Assembly (NCBI GenBank): GCA_036557885.1
Contig: DATBGS010000059.1
Span: 1-64,000, forward strand
Origin: DATBGS01 sp036557885
GTDB lineage: Bacteria > Chloroflexota > Ktedonobacteria > Ktedonobacterales > DATBGS01
Direction: 5' to 3'
DNA length: 64,000 bases
The notes beneath the pieces are model-generated. The model was given only the letters and a program-made list of their open reading frames with translations, ran no database searches and was not told the origin of the DNA. The stretch's first letter is position 1. Every line of letters starts with the position of its first letter. The position numbers and the translations under genes were made by a program. This document shows, in pieces, positions 41,930 through 51,207 of this stretch.

Positions 41930-42892
41930 CTAGTATTGAATGCTGGTATCTATAAAGCGCCGCTGCAAGAGGGTGAAGAGGAAAATCACCACAAAGAGCA
42001 CCACTGCCTCGGCGCAGGCCCGGCCCATCAGCGAATCTTTGAAGGCCGTGTTGTAAATCTGCAAGACGGGTGTGATTGTCGAGCGAATTGGGCCGCCTTC
42101 GGCCCCCTCCATAATGTAGACTTGATCAAACAACTGAAACGAACCAATCGTGCCCAGCGCCGTGACCAGAAAGGTCGTTGGGCGCAGCAGCGGCAGGGTG
42201 ATATGCCAGAGGACACGCCACGAATTGGCGCCGTCCACACGCGCCGCCTCTACTAGTTGATCGGGAATGTCTTGCAGTGCGGCCAGATACAGCAGCATAA
42301 AGGTGGGCGCGGTGGTCCAGATGTTGAGCAGCATAATAGCAGGGAGGGAGGTCGTTGGGTCGAAGAGCCACGCCCGCCCTGGGATGCCCACCAGCGAGAG
42401 CAGATAGTTGAGCGCGCCATGCGTATTGTAGAGCCAGATGAAGATCAGCGAGATGGCTACCGACGAGGTGAGCGAGGGCAGGTAAAAAGCTGTGCGGAAG
42501 ATGCCGCGCCCGCGCACTTTCTGGTTGAGCAGCAGGGCAAGTCCCAGCGCCAGAATCGTCTGCATGGTGACTACGCCCACCGTATAAAAGAGGATATTTT
42601 TCAGGCCGACGGCAAAATCGCCGTTGTGCGTCAGGTCGAACCAGATATGCTGGTAGTTCTTGAAGCCGTAAAAAATCGGCTCCCCAAACCCAAAATCAAC
42701 AAAAAAGAAGCTCAGGTAGAAGGCGTAGCCAGTGGCAATCAGGGTAAAGGTGCCCAGGATCAGCAGGTAGGGCGCCAGAAATCCGTAGGCTGAGAGCGCC
42801 TCGCGCAGTTTTTTGCGTCTGGCCCCCATCCGGCCCTGGACTGTGCCCAATCCGGTGTCGCGCGGGGTATCAAGCGTTGCGGCTTGTTGCAT
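41930..42892 (-). CDS. Sugar ABC importer, MalF-type permease
   Basis: 320 residues from ATG 42892 (AAGGAG seven bases before); the longer frame upstream overlaps the hairpin region. Six transmembrane segments, and the EAA loop IPDQLVEAARVDGANSWRVLWHITLPLLRPT. It partners with the MalG-type permease next to it. The solute-binding protein gene lies 140 bases upstream, across a stable hairpin. Confidence 0.9.
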   Translation of the reverse strand: MQQAATLDTPRDTGLGTVQGRMGARRKKLREALSAYGFLAPYLLILGTFTLIATGYAFYLSFFFVDFGFGEPIFYGFKNYQHIWFDLTHNGDFAVGLKNILFYTVGVVTMQTILALGLALLLNQKVRGRGIFRTAFYLPSLTSSVAISLIFIWLYNTHGALNYLLSLVGIPGRAWLFDPTTSLPAIMLLNIWTTAPTFMLLYLAALQDIPDQLVEAARVDGANSWRVLWHITLPLLRPTTFLVTALGTIGSFQLFDQVYIMEGAEGGPIRSTITPVLQIYNTAFKDSLMGRACAEAVVLFVVIFLFTLLQRRFIDTSIQY

Positions 42893-42977
42893 GGTGGTGC
42901 TCCTTAGCCAGGCGACGAAGGCAGCAGCGGAAGTAGCAACAGTGCACGGAACGCCTTCGTCGCTCTCGTGACTGCCT

Positions 42978-43006
42978 GCCCACCCTCCAGTTTGTGGAGG
43001 GTGGGC
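42978..43006 (-). terminator. 12-bp stem-loop between binding-protein and permease genes
   Basis: GCCCACCCTCCA, a five-base loop, TGGAGGGTGGGC. It lies 27 bases after the stop of the binding protein gene. No T-run. In such operons this position usually holds a partial terminator or mRNA stabiliser that keeps binding-protein levels above permease levels. Confidence 0.6.
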
Positions 43007-43032
43007 ATCTGTTTCAACGAGCAAGAGCAGCA

Positions 43033-44394
43033 CTAGGGCGCGGTGTTTTGCTGTATCCAGTTATCTACATTCTGGGCAGCGGTGTTGAGCGCATCTTGTA
43101 CGCTGGCCTTGCCCAGCATGATGGATTCCAGGGCTGTAGCAAGTTCGGAATGGACTTCCGAGTCCGCCGCGCCGTAGAAGTCGGCCACGCCGTAGGCGGA
43201 GCCATCGAACAACGTCTTTACCCCTGGATTTTGCGCGAAGTAGGAGTCGCTCGCCAGGGATTTGATGGTTGGCAGGGCAAAGCCATCATGCAGCACGTCC
43301 GCCTGATGCGTTGCGCCTGTCAGGTATTGGATGAGCTTCCAGGCCGCATCCTGATGCGGCGTCCCAGAGTAGGCGGCCCAGGCGTTGGTATAGAGCAAGT
43401 TGCCGCGTTTGCTGTTGGGAGCGGTTGGAATGGGCGCTACCCCATACTGCACATCGGGGAAGGACTGTGCCAGGAAGGGGATCATCCAGCCGCCCTCAAA
43501 GGTCATAGCTACCTGCTGTTTGCCAAAGGCATCGCCATCCCAGCCAGCGCCCACATCACCAGGGCGAACCCCGGTTTTTGCAGATTGGAAGGAGGTGTAG
43601 AATGAAGCCGCGTCCACACCCGCCTGGTTGTTGAACATGGCTTTGGAGCCATCGCTAGAAAGCATCTGGCCGCCATCAGCAAAGAGGAAGGCGCCCCAGC
43701 GCGAAGCATCGGCTGGCAGCGCGATGCCGTAAACGTTAGTGGTGGTCAGCTTCTGGGCTGCGTTCTTCAGATCATCCCAGGTCCAGGTCGAGGGATCGCT
43801 CAGGCCAGCGGCCTGGATCATCTGCTTGTTGTAGAAGAGGCCCAGCGAGTTCCAGTCCTTGGCAATGCCGTAGACGGTGCCATCGGCGCAGTCAAACGGC
43901 TTCATCAACGAGTCGTAGAAGTTCGATGGCGCGACGTTATCGCGCGCCATATAAGGACTGAGGTTCAAGAGCTTGCCGCCCTTGATATACTCTTGCGCCA
44001 TAGGGGGCTGGAGATAGAAGACATCCGGCACGTTGCCCGATGCGACATTCGCGCGCATCTTTGTGGGGTAGTCGCCGGGAATGGGGGTCCAGGTCGCTGT
44101 GATGTTGGGGTTTTGCTGCTCGAAGGTCGTCAGCGCTTGCTGGACCAGGGCGTCTTCCGCCGGGCTGGAGGCCCAGCCAGCCACCGTCAGATTAATCTTT
44201 CCACTTTCAGCGGCGGCAGCGGTGGTGTTGGTGCTGGTCGGGCACTGGTTCAACAGGTTGGTTGGGCCTTTTGCGCCGTTGCCGGTGCCAGTGTTGTTCC
44301 CGCCTCCACCGCAAGCTGCCAGAACAATAACGAGCGTGAGCGTACTAAGCAGACCCCAGAGGCGCGAGGTCATCTTTGTTCGTGGCCGATTCAT
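43033..44394 (-). CDS. Sugar ABC importer solute-binding lipoprotein
   Basis: 453 residues, AAAGGAG before the ATG. Lipobox LAAC near residue 28 followed by a glycine-rich linker. ABC-type extracellular binding protein of the carbohydrate group 1: GKINLTVAGWASSPAEDALVQQALTTFEQQNPNITATW at the first lobe, then KDWNSLGLFYNKQMIQAAGL and AMTFEGGWMIPFLAQSFPDVQYGVAPIP. It delivers the sugar to the two permeases downstream. The adjacent alpha-barrel glycosidases point to an oligosaccharide of glucose, but no ligand can be named. Confidence 0.9.
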   Translation of the reverse strand: MNRPRTKMTSRLWGLLSTLTLVIVLAACGGGGNNTGTGNGAKGPTNLLNQCPTSTNTTAAAAESGKINLTVAGWASSPAEDALVQQALTTFEQQNPNITATWTPIPGDYPTKMRANVASGNVPDVFYLQPPMAQEYIKGGKLLNLSPYMARDNVAPSNFYDSLMKPFDCADGTVYGIAKDWNSLGLFYNKQMIQAAGLSDPSTWTWDDLKNAAQKLTTTNVYGIALPADASRWGAFLFADGGQMLSSDGSKAMFNNQAGVDAASFYTSFQSAKTGVRPGDVGAGWDGDAFGKQQVAMTFEGGWMIPFLAQSFPDVQYGVAPIPTAPNSKRGNLLYTNAWAAYSGTPHQDAAWKLIQYLTGATHQADVLHDGFALPTIKSLASDSYFAQNPGVKTLFDGSAYGVADFYGAADSEVHSELATALESIMLGKASVQDALNTAAQNVDNWIQQNTAP

Positions 44395-44575
44395 TGAGTT
44401 GCTCCTTTGCTTGGTGCTCCGGGTGCGTGTCCGGGCGTTCTCGCACAGGTGTGCTGTTCAAATGAGTGCATGCCAGACCATGTTGCCTGATGCAGTGTCT
44501 TCCCTCCAATCTTGCCTGCTGTTGCTACAAACGGGGCGCAGGTGCTTCCCCGACTAGACAATAACTCGCTATCTA

Positions 44576-46975
44576 TCAAACAGGAGCAAGCTGAGTAATA
44601 GGGGACCAGGAAACAATAAGTTCATAGCTTGCTCGCCCAACTGATGCTGGCGCAAGCCAGGTCTGGCGGCCTTCTGTCTCGTCAAGATCGGCTGCGCGAA
44701 AGACGATCAACTTGCCATTGAGAGCAGCGCTGGTCACAGATGCCCCCACAGGCAAGACAACGCCCAGGCTCACTTCCCATTCTGGAGCGGTGGTTTCCAG
44801 CCGCACGCAGATGCCTTGCGCGGTGGCAACAAGTTCGATGTCTACCTGGGAGGAGCCAACGGGGATGTTGTGCAGGCGTGCCGAGGGCCAGGCCGGGGGC
44901 AGTTGGGGGACACAGACCAGGCGCTTTCTGGACACATCCGGGTGCAGCCCAAAGAAATACTGCACTACCGGCCAGATCACCCCATAGTTTGACCAGAGCT
45001 GCATAAAGCAGCCCGCATCTGGGGCATATTCGCTGAGCATGCCGGGCATGGCCGCGCCAAAAGCTGTAGCCATACGCTTCATGGTGGCAAGCGCCTGAGC
45101 AACATGTCCATAGCGCGCTTCTCCCACTGCCAGCGCTCCGGTGGGCAGGGTCATTACCTTCCGATTAGTGGCAGCATTCAGCACGATGCCATATGGTTCC
45201 ATCCACTCTGGCGTCTCCAGGCGCCCAAGCAGCATTTCGGCCTGCTCTGGTGAGGGCAGCCCGGCATCCACTGCCAACGCCTGCACCATATGCGACAGGA
45301 GCCAGGGGAGCCGCGTCTGTGGCGCAGCGTTCTGGTGCTGTTCTTCCAGAACCCGACGCAAGAGTTTGATGCTGGTGCGCGCTGAGTCATCGGGCGCAGG
45401 CAGCGCAGTCAGACGTCCCAACAGCGTTTCTAGTTCTGCGCGGGAGGCACGCAGATCGCCAAAGAGCCGCTCGTTGGCGAGCCACCACTCCTGGCGCAGA
45501 TGCTGACGCAGCGCGGAGGCGCGTTCGCGCAGTTGGGCGGCTTTGTCAGCCTGAGCCAGGTCTTCAGCCAGTTTCCCCAGCAACTCCAGCGCTTCAACCA
45601 GATAGGCTGCCACGTCCAGCACCTGGAGGCCAGCCGCCATCTCTGGCGTTTCCACCAGGCTGCTTCCCTGCGGAGCCTGCTCGCCTGCCTCCAGGCATCT
45701 GCTCAGCATTTCTTGCTCTATTCCTTGCAGGCAGAAGGGGAAGAGTTCTTCCAGCAAGGCCCGATCACCTGTCCAACGATAGGTGTGGTACAGCGCTCGC
45801 GCAAAAAGCGGGATTTCTATCAGGTTGCCTGGATGGAAGAGCAGGCCATGCGAGACGATTTCATGCGGAACCCTGCCGCTTCCCTGGCTTTTGCTCGCCA
45901 GAGTGCGCAGGCTGGCAGCAGCCTCGGCGCCCTGCCCCGCAGGAAGCATCGGCAGAATGCCATACGCCAGATCGCAGCCGAACCACCAGGGAAACTCCGG
46001 CAAGCCAGCCTGGGCTGCGCGGCCCGTGCCAGGCACCTCCAGCATCAAGAGCACGCCATAGAGTTTGGCCCAGGCAAAGACCTCATTGAATGCGGCATCG
46101 GGCGTTTCCAGAACGCACTGCGTAAAGGGTTGCAGGAACACCTGCCGGGCACGTTCGTGGGCGGTATCCAGTGCGGCATGAGTAGATGCAGAGGTCGCAG
46201 GGCGAAGCACACGAGCAAAGACGGAGCGCGCCGATTCAGTGTCACTGGCTGCGCCAGCGATCAAGAAACGCAGACGCAAAGGCTGCCCTGGGGTGAGGCA
46301 ACAGCGATACCAGAGCGCCGCGCCCGTGCCGCGCCCGCTGGTGCGCTCTGGCCCCCAGATGTCGTTCCCGCTGGCCCATTCCTGTGGCGGCATGGTTGCG
46401 CCAACGCAGACCTCCCAGGAATGGAGAGTATCACGCAGCAGCACAGCCGCCAGATCGGGGTCATAGGTTGCCAGGTCGTCGCCATCGCGCCAGCCCAGGC
46501 GTTCTTCGGCCAGCCACGCGCCGTGCAGGTCACTACGCGCCAGCAGGCCCACGTCACAGGTCAGCGAGTGCTGCTGGAGGGCAGGCTCAAGGCGACTAAG
46601 CGTCAGGTCAACGACGAGCACTGGCTCATCGGGGATCACCCATTCGAGCCGTTCCACTGCCAGCCCCAATTCAGAGAGCGTGTAGCTGAGCGTGACACCT
46701 TCCGGGGCGATTTGCCAGGCGGCGGCAGAAGTCAGCCAATGCACGGCCTGCCCAGGCTGGCGTATTCCCACCCAGTAGCCATCGAGCAGTTTGAGCGGAG
46801 GTGTCCAGACGCCGCCCATTTCGCCCGGCTGGTGATCGCCAATAGCCGGGAAGCCTCCACTCATCGCGGCGATACTATACAGGCGTGTTCCACAGACAGC
46901 ATACAGGCGCTGACGCCTTTCATCCAAGCGGATATGCTGTCTGGGCATCTGATTACCTGATAGTTTCCAAGCCAT
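44576..46975 (-). CDS. (alpha/alpha)6-barrel glycoside hydrolase of unassigned family
   Basis: 799 residues. The N-terminal third (about 1-260) is beta-rich, with GGVWTPPLKLLDGYWVG, and the remainder is an (alpha/alpha)6 barrel: AFNEVFAWAKLYGVLLMLEVPGTG, FPWWFGCDLAYGILPML, LIEIPLFARALYHTYRWTGDRALLEELFPF, and a beta-sandwich tail. The plan matches glycogen-debranching and GH15/63/94-like enzymes. GRVPHEIVSHG near residue 370 may include a catalytic acid. It has no signal peptide, so it would act on imported sugar. It is the first gene of the minus-strand sugar run, starting 106 bases from the end of the LacI gene. Confidence 0.75.
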   Translation of the reverse strand: MAWKLSGNQMPRQHIRLDERRQRLYAVCGTRLYSIAAMSGGFPAIGDHQPGEMGGVWTPPLKLLDGYWVGIRQPGQAVHWLTSAAAWQIAPEGVTLSYTLSELGLAVERLEWVIPDEPVLVVDLTLSRLEPALQQHSLTCDVGLLARSDLHGAWLAEERLGWRDGDDLATYDPDLAAVLLRDTLHSWEVCVGATMPPQEWASGNDIWGPERTSGRGTGAALWYRCCLTPGQPLRLRFLIAGAASDTESARSVFARVLRPATSASTHAALDTAHERARQVFLQPFTQCVLETPDAAFNEVFAWAKLYGVLLMLEVPGTGRAAQAGLPEFPWWFGCDLAYGILPMLPAGQGAEAAASLRTLASKSQGSGRVPHEIVSHGLLFHPGNLIEIPLFARALYHTYRWTGDRALLEELFPFCLQGIEQEMLSRCLEAGEQAPQGSSLVETPEMAAGLQVLDVAAYLVEALELLGKLAEDLAQADKAAQLRERASALRQHLRQEWWLANERLFGDLRASRAELETLLGRLTALPAPDDSARTSIKLLRRVLEEQHQNAAPQTRLPWLLSHMVQALAVDAGLPSPEQAEMLLGRLETPEWMEPYGIVLNAATNRKVMTLPTGALAVGEARYGHVAQALATMKRMATAFGAAMPGMLSEYAPDAGCFMQLWSNYGVIWPVVQYFFGLHPDVSRKRLVCVPQLPPAWPSARLHNIPVGSSQVDIELVATAQGICVRLETTAPEWEVSLGVVLPVGASVTSAALNGKLIVFRAADLDETEGRQTWLAPASVGRASYELIVSWSPITQLAPV

Positions 46976-47080
46976 TGGTTCCCTGGTATCCTTCTCTTTT
47001 GAATTGATGCGTGGTTGCTTGTTCGTTCAGGCGCTACATCAAGTTACAAGTAATCAGAGAGGGTGTAACACTGAACGTTC

Positions 47081-48160
47081 TTAGCCGCGCGTGGAAGCGC
47101 GCACCACCAACTCTGGCTGCAACAAGAGATGCTTTTCGGCTGGCGGCTGTCCCCGAATAACAGCGATAAGCAGTTGGACGAGCAGTCGCCCAACATCATT
47201 GATTGGCTGGCGTAATGTGGTCAAGGGTGGCGTGAGGTAGGCCCCCAACCCGATGCCATCAAAGCCCATCACCGCGAATCCCAAGCCAATCGTTTTGCCT
47301 GCTTCTCTGGCGGCGCGCATGGCGCCAACTGCCAGCACGTCGCTGATGGCAAAAATCGCGGTTGGCGGGTTTGCCTGGCGTAAAAGCTGTTGAGTCAGCT
47401 GATACCCATCTTCCTGAGACAATCCGCTGGGGAGGCACAGCGCCGGATCAGCGGGCAGATTCGACCTGGAGAGCGCGTCGAGATAGCCTGCCCGACGGTC
47501 GCGCTCGTAGAAAAACGTGTCGCCCCCACCAATAAAGGCGATGCGTTTGTGGCCCAGGCTGATCAGGTGTTCGGTACCTATTCGCGCGCCAGCACGGGTA
47601 TCTACCTCTACCCAGGGCGAGGGATACCGCCTGGCATCGCGCAGGTCTTCAGCCGAGCGACCAAACAACACATGGGGATAGCGTTTGGCCGAAAGATAGT
47701 CCAGGCGCGGGTCATTGGGGCGCAAATCGGTCAGGATAAACCCATCAGCGTGATGCCCGCCGAGGATGCGCTTATAAACGTTGAGTTCGTGCTCGCCCTC
47801 TTCCGCCCGCGAGAGGAGCACATCAAAGTGATGGCGCGCAGCTTCATCGGTGATACCTGCCAGCAGTTCCACCAGGAACGGATCTGCGCCCACAGTGCTC
47901 TGGTTGAGGGCGCGTGAGGCAATTGCCAGGGTATCGGTTTGTGCATTGTTCAGCCGTCGGGCGCTGGCATTGGGGACATAGTTCAACTGCGCGGCAAGCC
48001 GCTGGATGCGCTGTTGGGTTTCTACACCTATGGCTGGGTCGTTACGCAGCGCACGAGAAGCAGTGGATTTGTTGACGCCAGCCGCCTGCGCAACTTCTGC
48101 CAGCGTAGTGCGTGCAATCAGTTGCTCTCCGATTTGCACCCTGCTCATCTTGCCTGCCAT
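47081..48160 (-). CDS. LacI-family repressor
   Basis: 359 residues from ATG 48160 (GAGGAG eight bases before). The N-terminal HTH-hinge is TTLAEVAQAAGVNKSTASRALRNDPAIGVETQQRIQRLAAQLNYVPNASARRL; the sugar-binding core is typical (GYLDALSRSNLPADPALCLPSG, GFDGIGLGAYLTPPLTTLRQP). It probably represses the adjacent sugar importer and glycosidases. A LacI-type palindrome lies 72 bases upstream of its own start, consistent with autoregulation; no such site was found in front of the importer genes. Confidence 0.9.
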   Translation of the reverse strand: MAGKMSRVQIGEQLIARTTLAEVAQAAGVNKSTASRALRNDPAIGVETQQRIQRLAAQLNYVPNASARRLNNAQTDTLAIASRALNQSTVGADPFLVELLAGITDEAARHHFDVLLSRAEEGEHELNVYKRILGGHHADGFILTDLRPNDPRLDYLSAKRYPHVLFGRSAEDLRDARRYPSPWVEVDTRAGARIGTEHLISLGHKRIAFIGGGDTFFYERDRRAGYLDALSRSNLPADPALCLPSGLSQEDGYQLTQQLLRQANPPTAIFAISDVLAVGAMRAAREAGKTIGLGFAVMGFDGIGLGAYLTPPLTTLRQPINDVGRLLVQLLIAVIRGQPPAEKHLLLQPELVVRASTRG

Positions 48161-48231
48161 AGGGACAACTCCTCTAAATAAGAGACATTCTGGCGAGGAA
48201 CCCCAGGTGTTTACTGTCAAAGAAGTATATG

Positions 48232-48241
48232 CAACCGGTTG
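48232..48241. promoter_or_regulatory. LacI-type operator CAACCGGTTG
   Basis: A perfect 10-base palindrome with the central CG typical of LacI operators (TGCAACCGGTTGTG in context), upstream of the repressor gene. Confidence 0.5.
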
Positions 48242-48274
48242 TGTAAATCATAACATGGCTGGCCTATCCTGTCA

Positions 48275-48421
48275 AGCTTTTTTGAGCAATTTTTGAAAAG
48301 CTATTCTTTTTCGCTAACACGTGTTCCGATGTATCAAGGCGAGACTCACCTTCTGAATTCCGCCTTCTTCTCTTCGGTCAGGCGTAGTGCCTTGACGTCG
48401 CCTTCCTTGAAAGCCGATAAT
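48275..48421 (+). promoter_or_regulatory. Candidate promoter and palindromes upstream of the thiolase gene
   Basis: In the 443-base gap 48161-48603, TTGACG (48392-48397) and GATAAT (48416-48421) form a good 18-base-spaced promoter on the plus strand. A palindrome AACACGTGTT lies at 48316-48325 and an inverted repeat AGCTTTT...AAAAGCT at 48275-48302. No gene is seen in this gap. Confidence 0.45.
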
Positions 48422-48603
48422 GAGGTCAGTCCTGCTGAGCCAGGTACGATTCCTCGTCCACTCCCGTTGCTTATTGGGGGCCTTGTGTCCCAGCAGCACT
48501 CCTTAGTGCCGACAAGAAATTGACTGGCGAGGGATCGTAATTGGGGAAGAATTGTTCACCGTTGTAGACAGATGCAGAACCAAAAAGCCCAAAGGAGAGC
48601 GCT

Positions 48604-49806
48604 ATGCCTGAAGCTGTCATTGTTGCCACTGCCCGGAGTCCCATTGGGCGGGCCATGAAGGGGTCGCTCGTCGAGTGCCGCCCTGATGACCTGGCTGCAA
48701 CCATCGTCAAAGCGGTACTTGCCAAGGTGCCCCAGCTCGACCCCAACACCGTTCAGGACTTACTGCTTGGCTGTGGGGAGCCTGCCGGAGAGTCTGGATT
48801 CAACCTCGCGCGGGTGGTGGCACTCCTGGCTGGTCTTCCCGATGTCCCTGGTGTCACCGTCAATCGCTACTGCTCGTCCTCCCTCCAGACCATTCGGATG
48901 GCCTTCCATGCCATCAAGGCTGGGGAAGGAGAAGTGTTTGTGGCAGGTGGGGTCGAGACGGTCAGCCGGTTTATCAATGGGGTTGCCGATAGTGGGCCAC
49001 ACAACCCAGCCTTTGCCCAGGCCGAGGCTCGCACCTCTGAACAAGCCAAAGGGGCTGAGGCGTGGACGCCACCAACCGGCTTACCTGACATCTACATTGC
49101 TATGGGCCAGACCGCCGAAAACGTCCGCCTGGCTGAACAGGTCAGCCGACGCGAAATGGATGAGTTCGCCTGCCTGTCACAGCGACGAGCAGTCAACGCG
49201 CAGCACAATGGCTTCTTTGACCGCGAGATCACCCCTATCACGACCCCGAATGGCACTGTGGTGACGAAGGATGATGGCCCGCGACCGGGCACCACGCTGG
49301 AGAAGCTGGCCGAACTTCAGCCAGTCTTTCGCCCTGATGGTCAGGTGACAGCCGGCAATTCCTGCCCGCTTAATGACGGGGCTGCTGCGGTAGTGGTGAT
49401 GAGTGACCAGAAGGCGCGGGATCTGGGCATCACACCACTGGCCCGCATTGTAGCAAGTGGTGTTTCTGCCCTCAACCCGGAGATCATGGGCCTGGGGCCA
49501 ATCGAAGCCTGCCGTCAGGCACTGAAGCGGGCAGGCATGAGTATAGATGACATTGATCTGGTGGAGATTAACGAGGCATTTGCGGCGCAGGTGATCCCAT
49601 CTGCCAGGCACCTGGGCATTCCCTGGGATAAACTCAACGTCAATGGCGGGGCGATAGCCCTGGGTCATCCCTATGGTATGACAGGGGCACGCATTATGAC
49701 CACCCTGCTCAACGGCCTCCAAACCGCCGATAAGACCTTGGGCCTTGAAACGATGTGTGTAGGAGGCGGCCAGGGAATGGCAATGATTGTGGAGCGGCTC
49801 AACTAA
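48604..49806 (+). CDS. Acetyl-CoA C-acyltransferase (thiolase)
   Basis: 400 residues, AAAGGAG six bases before the ATG. All thiolase catalytic elements are present: nucleophilic Cys in TVNRYCSSSLQTIRMAF (about residue 89), His in NVNGGAIALGHPYGMTGAR and the second Cys in LETMCVGGGQGMAM. The family condenses or cleaves acyl-CoA in fatty acid or polyhydroxyalkanoate/isoprenoid metabolism. It stands alone, with no beta-oxidation partner gene next to it; a hairpin follows 28 bases after the stop. Confidence 0.9.
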   Translation: MPEAVIVATARSPIGRAMKGSLVECRPDDLAATIVKAVLAKVPQLDPNTVQDLLLGCGEPAGESGFNLARVVALLAGLPDVPGVTVNRYCSSSLQTIRMAFHAIKAGEGEVFVAGGVETVSRFINGVADSGPHNPAFAQAEARTSEQAKGAEAWTPPTGLPDIYIAMGQTAENVRLAEQVSRREMDEFACLSQRRAVNAQHNGFFDREITPITTPNGTVVTKDDGPRPGTTLEKLAELQPVFRPDGQVTAGNSCPLNDGAAAVVVMSDQKARDLGITPLARIVASGVSALNPEIMGLGPIEACRQALKRAGMSIDDIDLVEINEAFAAQVIPSARHLGIPWDKLNVNGGAIALGHPYGMTGARIMTTLLNGLQTADKTLGLETMCVGGGQGMAMIVERLN

Positions 49807-49833
49807 AGCGAATGAGGGCTTCCGGTAACACGC

Positions 49834-49867
49834 GCTGCTCACCGCAAACGCCTCATCGGTGAGCAGC
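49834..49867. terminator. 11-bp hairpin after the thiolase gene
   Basis: GCTGCTCACCG, 12-base loop, CGGTGAGCAGC, starting 28 bases after the stop and about 100 bases from the end of the convergent MarR-type gene. No T-tract. Confidence 0.5.
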
Positions 49868-49965
49868 CAGGGCAGCAGGCACCGCCAGAGGGTACAGAGG
49901 GGAGAGCCGCATCCAGACCTGAAACGTGTTCGCGAAGAGGGAGATGGGTTGCCCCCAGCAAAGCC

Positions 49966-51036
49966 TCAACCAGAGTTGATAGTGAGTTGGCTTGCGGAGC
50001 TTGCGACTTCGATGTCGTAGTATGGGGTCGCCGGATCAAAGCCCTGGCTTTGCAACCGCACGTCGTTGCCCACAGCACTAAAGGTTTGATCGTCGAACAT
50101 AAATCCGGAGGCCCAGCCCTTGAGGTGGACACGCGCGGCGACACCTGCCGGGCGTCGAACGATGACCTCCGATGCTCCTCCGCTGATCTGCATGGGAACC
50201 ACGCCAGAGGGCGTGGGGAGATTCAGGTGGACCGCGTGGAGTCCCCCTTTGATCTCGATGGCGGTGAGATGGAGTCCACCCAACTCGGCGCTCATCTCCC
50301 ATGCGCCGCCCTGGATCATAATCTGCCACGGAATGGCGCTGCTGAGTGCGACCTCCGCTGAGCGTTTCTCCCTGCTTGGAACCCACAGACGCCGGGGATA
50401 GCGGATCGTGACCACGCCCTCCCTGGTCTTTACCTCTGGCACAGATCCCTCGAAGCGGGCCTGGTAGAGCGCGTCCTTGACATCACCCGCACGCAAGGTC
50501 AGCCGAAAGGCTCCGGTGGGGAAGACCAGCCGGGCGCTTTCCAGACCTGCCAATGGAGCAGAGAACAGGCCCTCGGTGCCCTCCGACACCTCTCGCAATC
50601 GAGCAATTTCTTGTCTAGCCAGCGCGTTGCTGCGCTGAAGAAACTCCAGCAGCAAAGTTCGCTGCTCGTCGTCGTAGTGAGCCGCCATTTCCTCCCATGC
50701 CTTCCCGATGGGAGCGAAAAGCGGGTCAATTTCGTGCCTGCCTCCAGAGCTTGTTGCGAGTCTCACGATCACCCTGCGGCCATCGGCGGGGTCGCGCTCC
50801 CGACGCACAAGCCCGGCCTTCTCCAACCGGTTGAGTATTCCGGCGAAGGTTCCGGTGGTGAGTCCCATGAGATCGGCAAGCTGACCAGCGGACGCTTCAC
50901 CTGTGCTCTCCAGAAGATCCATGACTTGCACGTCGGTGTCGGTCATCTCGATGCGAGTTGCTGCCGCCCGGAAGAAGGATGCGCCCAGTCCATAGGACTG
51001 CCGGAGTTCGCGCACCAATTCCCGGAGGGCCTCCAT
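49966..51036 (-). CDS. MarR-type regulator fused to a beta-rich domain
   Basis: 356 residues from ATG 51036 (AGGA seven bases before); a TTG nine codons upstream is an alternative. Residues about 1-140 are a MarR winged helix: DTDVQVMDLLESTGEASAGQLADLMGLTTGTFAGILNRLEKAGLVRRERDPADGRRVIV. The remaining ~200 residues are alternating short strands (TLRAGDVKDALYQARFEG, GVVTIRYPRRLWVP, GGASEVIVRRPAGVAARVHLKGW), reminiscent of the DUF4097-type beta repeat domain. MarR regulators rarely carry such a tail, which may sense a cell-envelope or peptide ligand. Divergent to the DrrAB-type exporter. Confidence 0.78.
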   Translation of the reverse strand: MEALRELVRELRQSYGLGASFFRAAATRIEMTDTDVQVMDLLESTGEASAGQLADLMGLTTGTFAGILNRLEKAGLVRRERDPADGRRVIVRLATSSGGRHEIDPLFAPIGKAWEEMAAHYDDEQRTLLLEFLQRSNALARQEIARLREVSEGTEGLFSAPLAGLESARLVFPTGAFRLTLRAGDVKDALYQARFEGSVPEVKTREGVVTIRYPRRLWVPSREKRSAEVALSSAIPWQIMIQGGAWEMSAELGGLHLTAIEIKGGLHAVHLNLPTPSGVVPMQISGGASEVIVRRPAGVAARVHLKGWASGFMFDDQTFSAVGNDVRLQSQGFDPATPYYDIEVASSASQLTINSG

Positions 51037-51089
51037 CTGTTGTTCCTGAGAACCCCTTGACAATTTGTATGGCTCCGGTTAAGGTGAAA

Positions 51090-51101
51090 TTACCTTGGTA
51101 A
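51090..51101. promoter_or_regulatory. Candidate MarR operator
   Basis: TTACC-TT-GGTAA is a near-perfect palindrome 54 bases upstream of the MarR-type start, and a further half-site GGTAA occurs at 51106-51110. It lies in the 171-base gap between the divergent regulator and exporter genes and so could control both. Confidence 0.5.
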
Positions 51102-51207
51102 ACGAGGTAACTTTTCGAAATTTGGCTCGTATATCTAGCAAATATCACTTCAGTTTGCTGGCTATCCAAGTAGTTTGCAGTATAGCATAGAAAGGTGTCC
51201 TTTGGTC

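Noticed and set aside
45500..46960. 486-residue plus-strand frame opposite the large glycosidase
   Set aside because: Shadow frame rich in Gln and Arg without motif or start site; the minus-strand gene has clear barrel helices and sits in the sugar operon.
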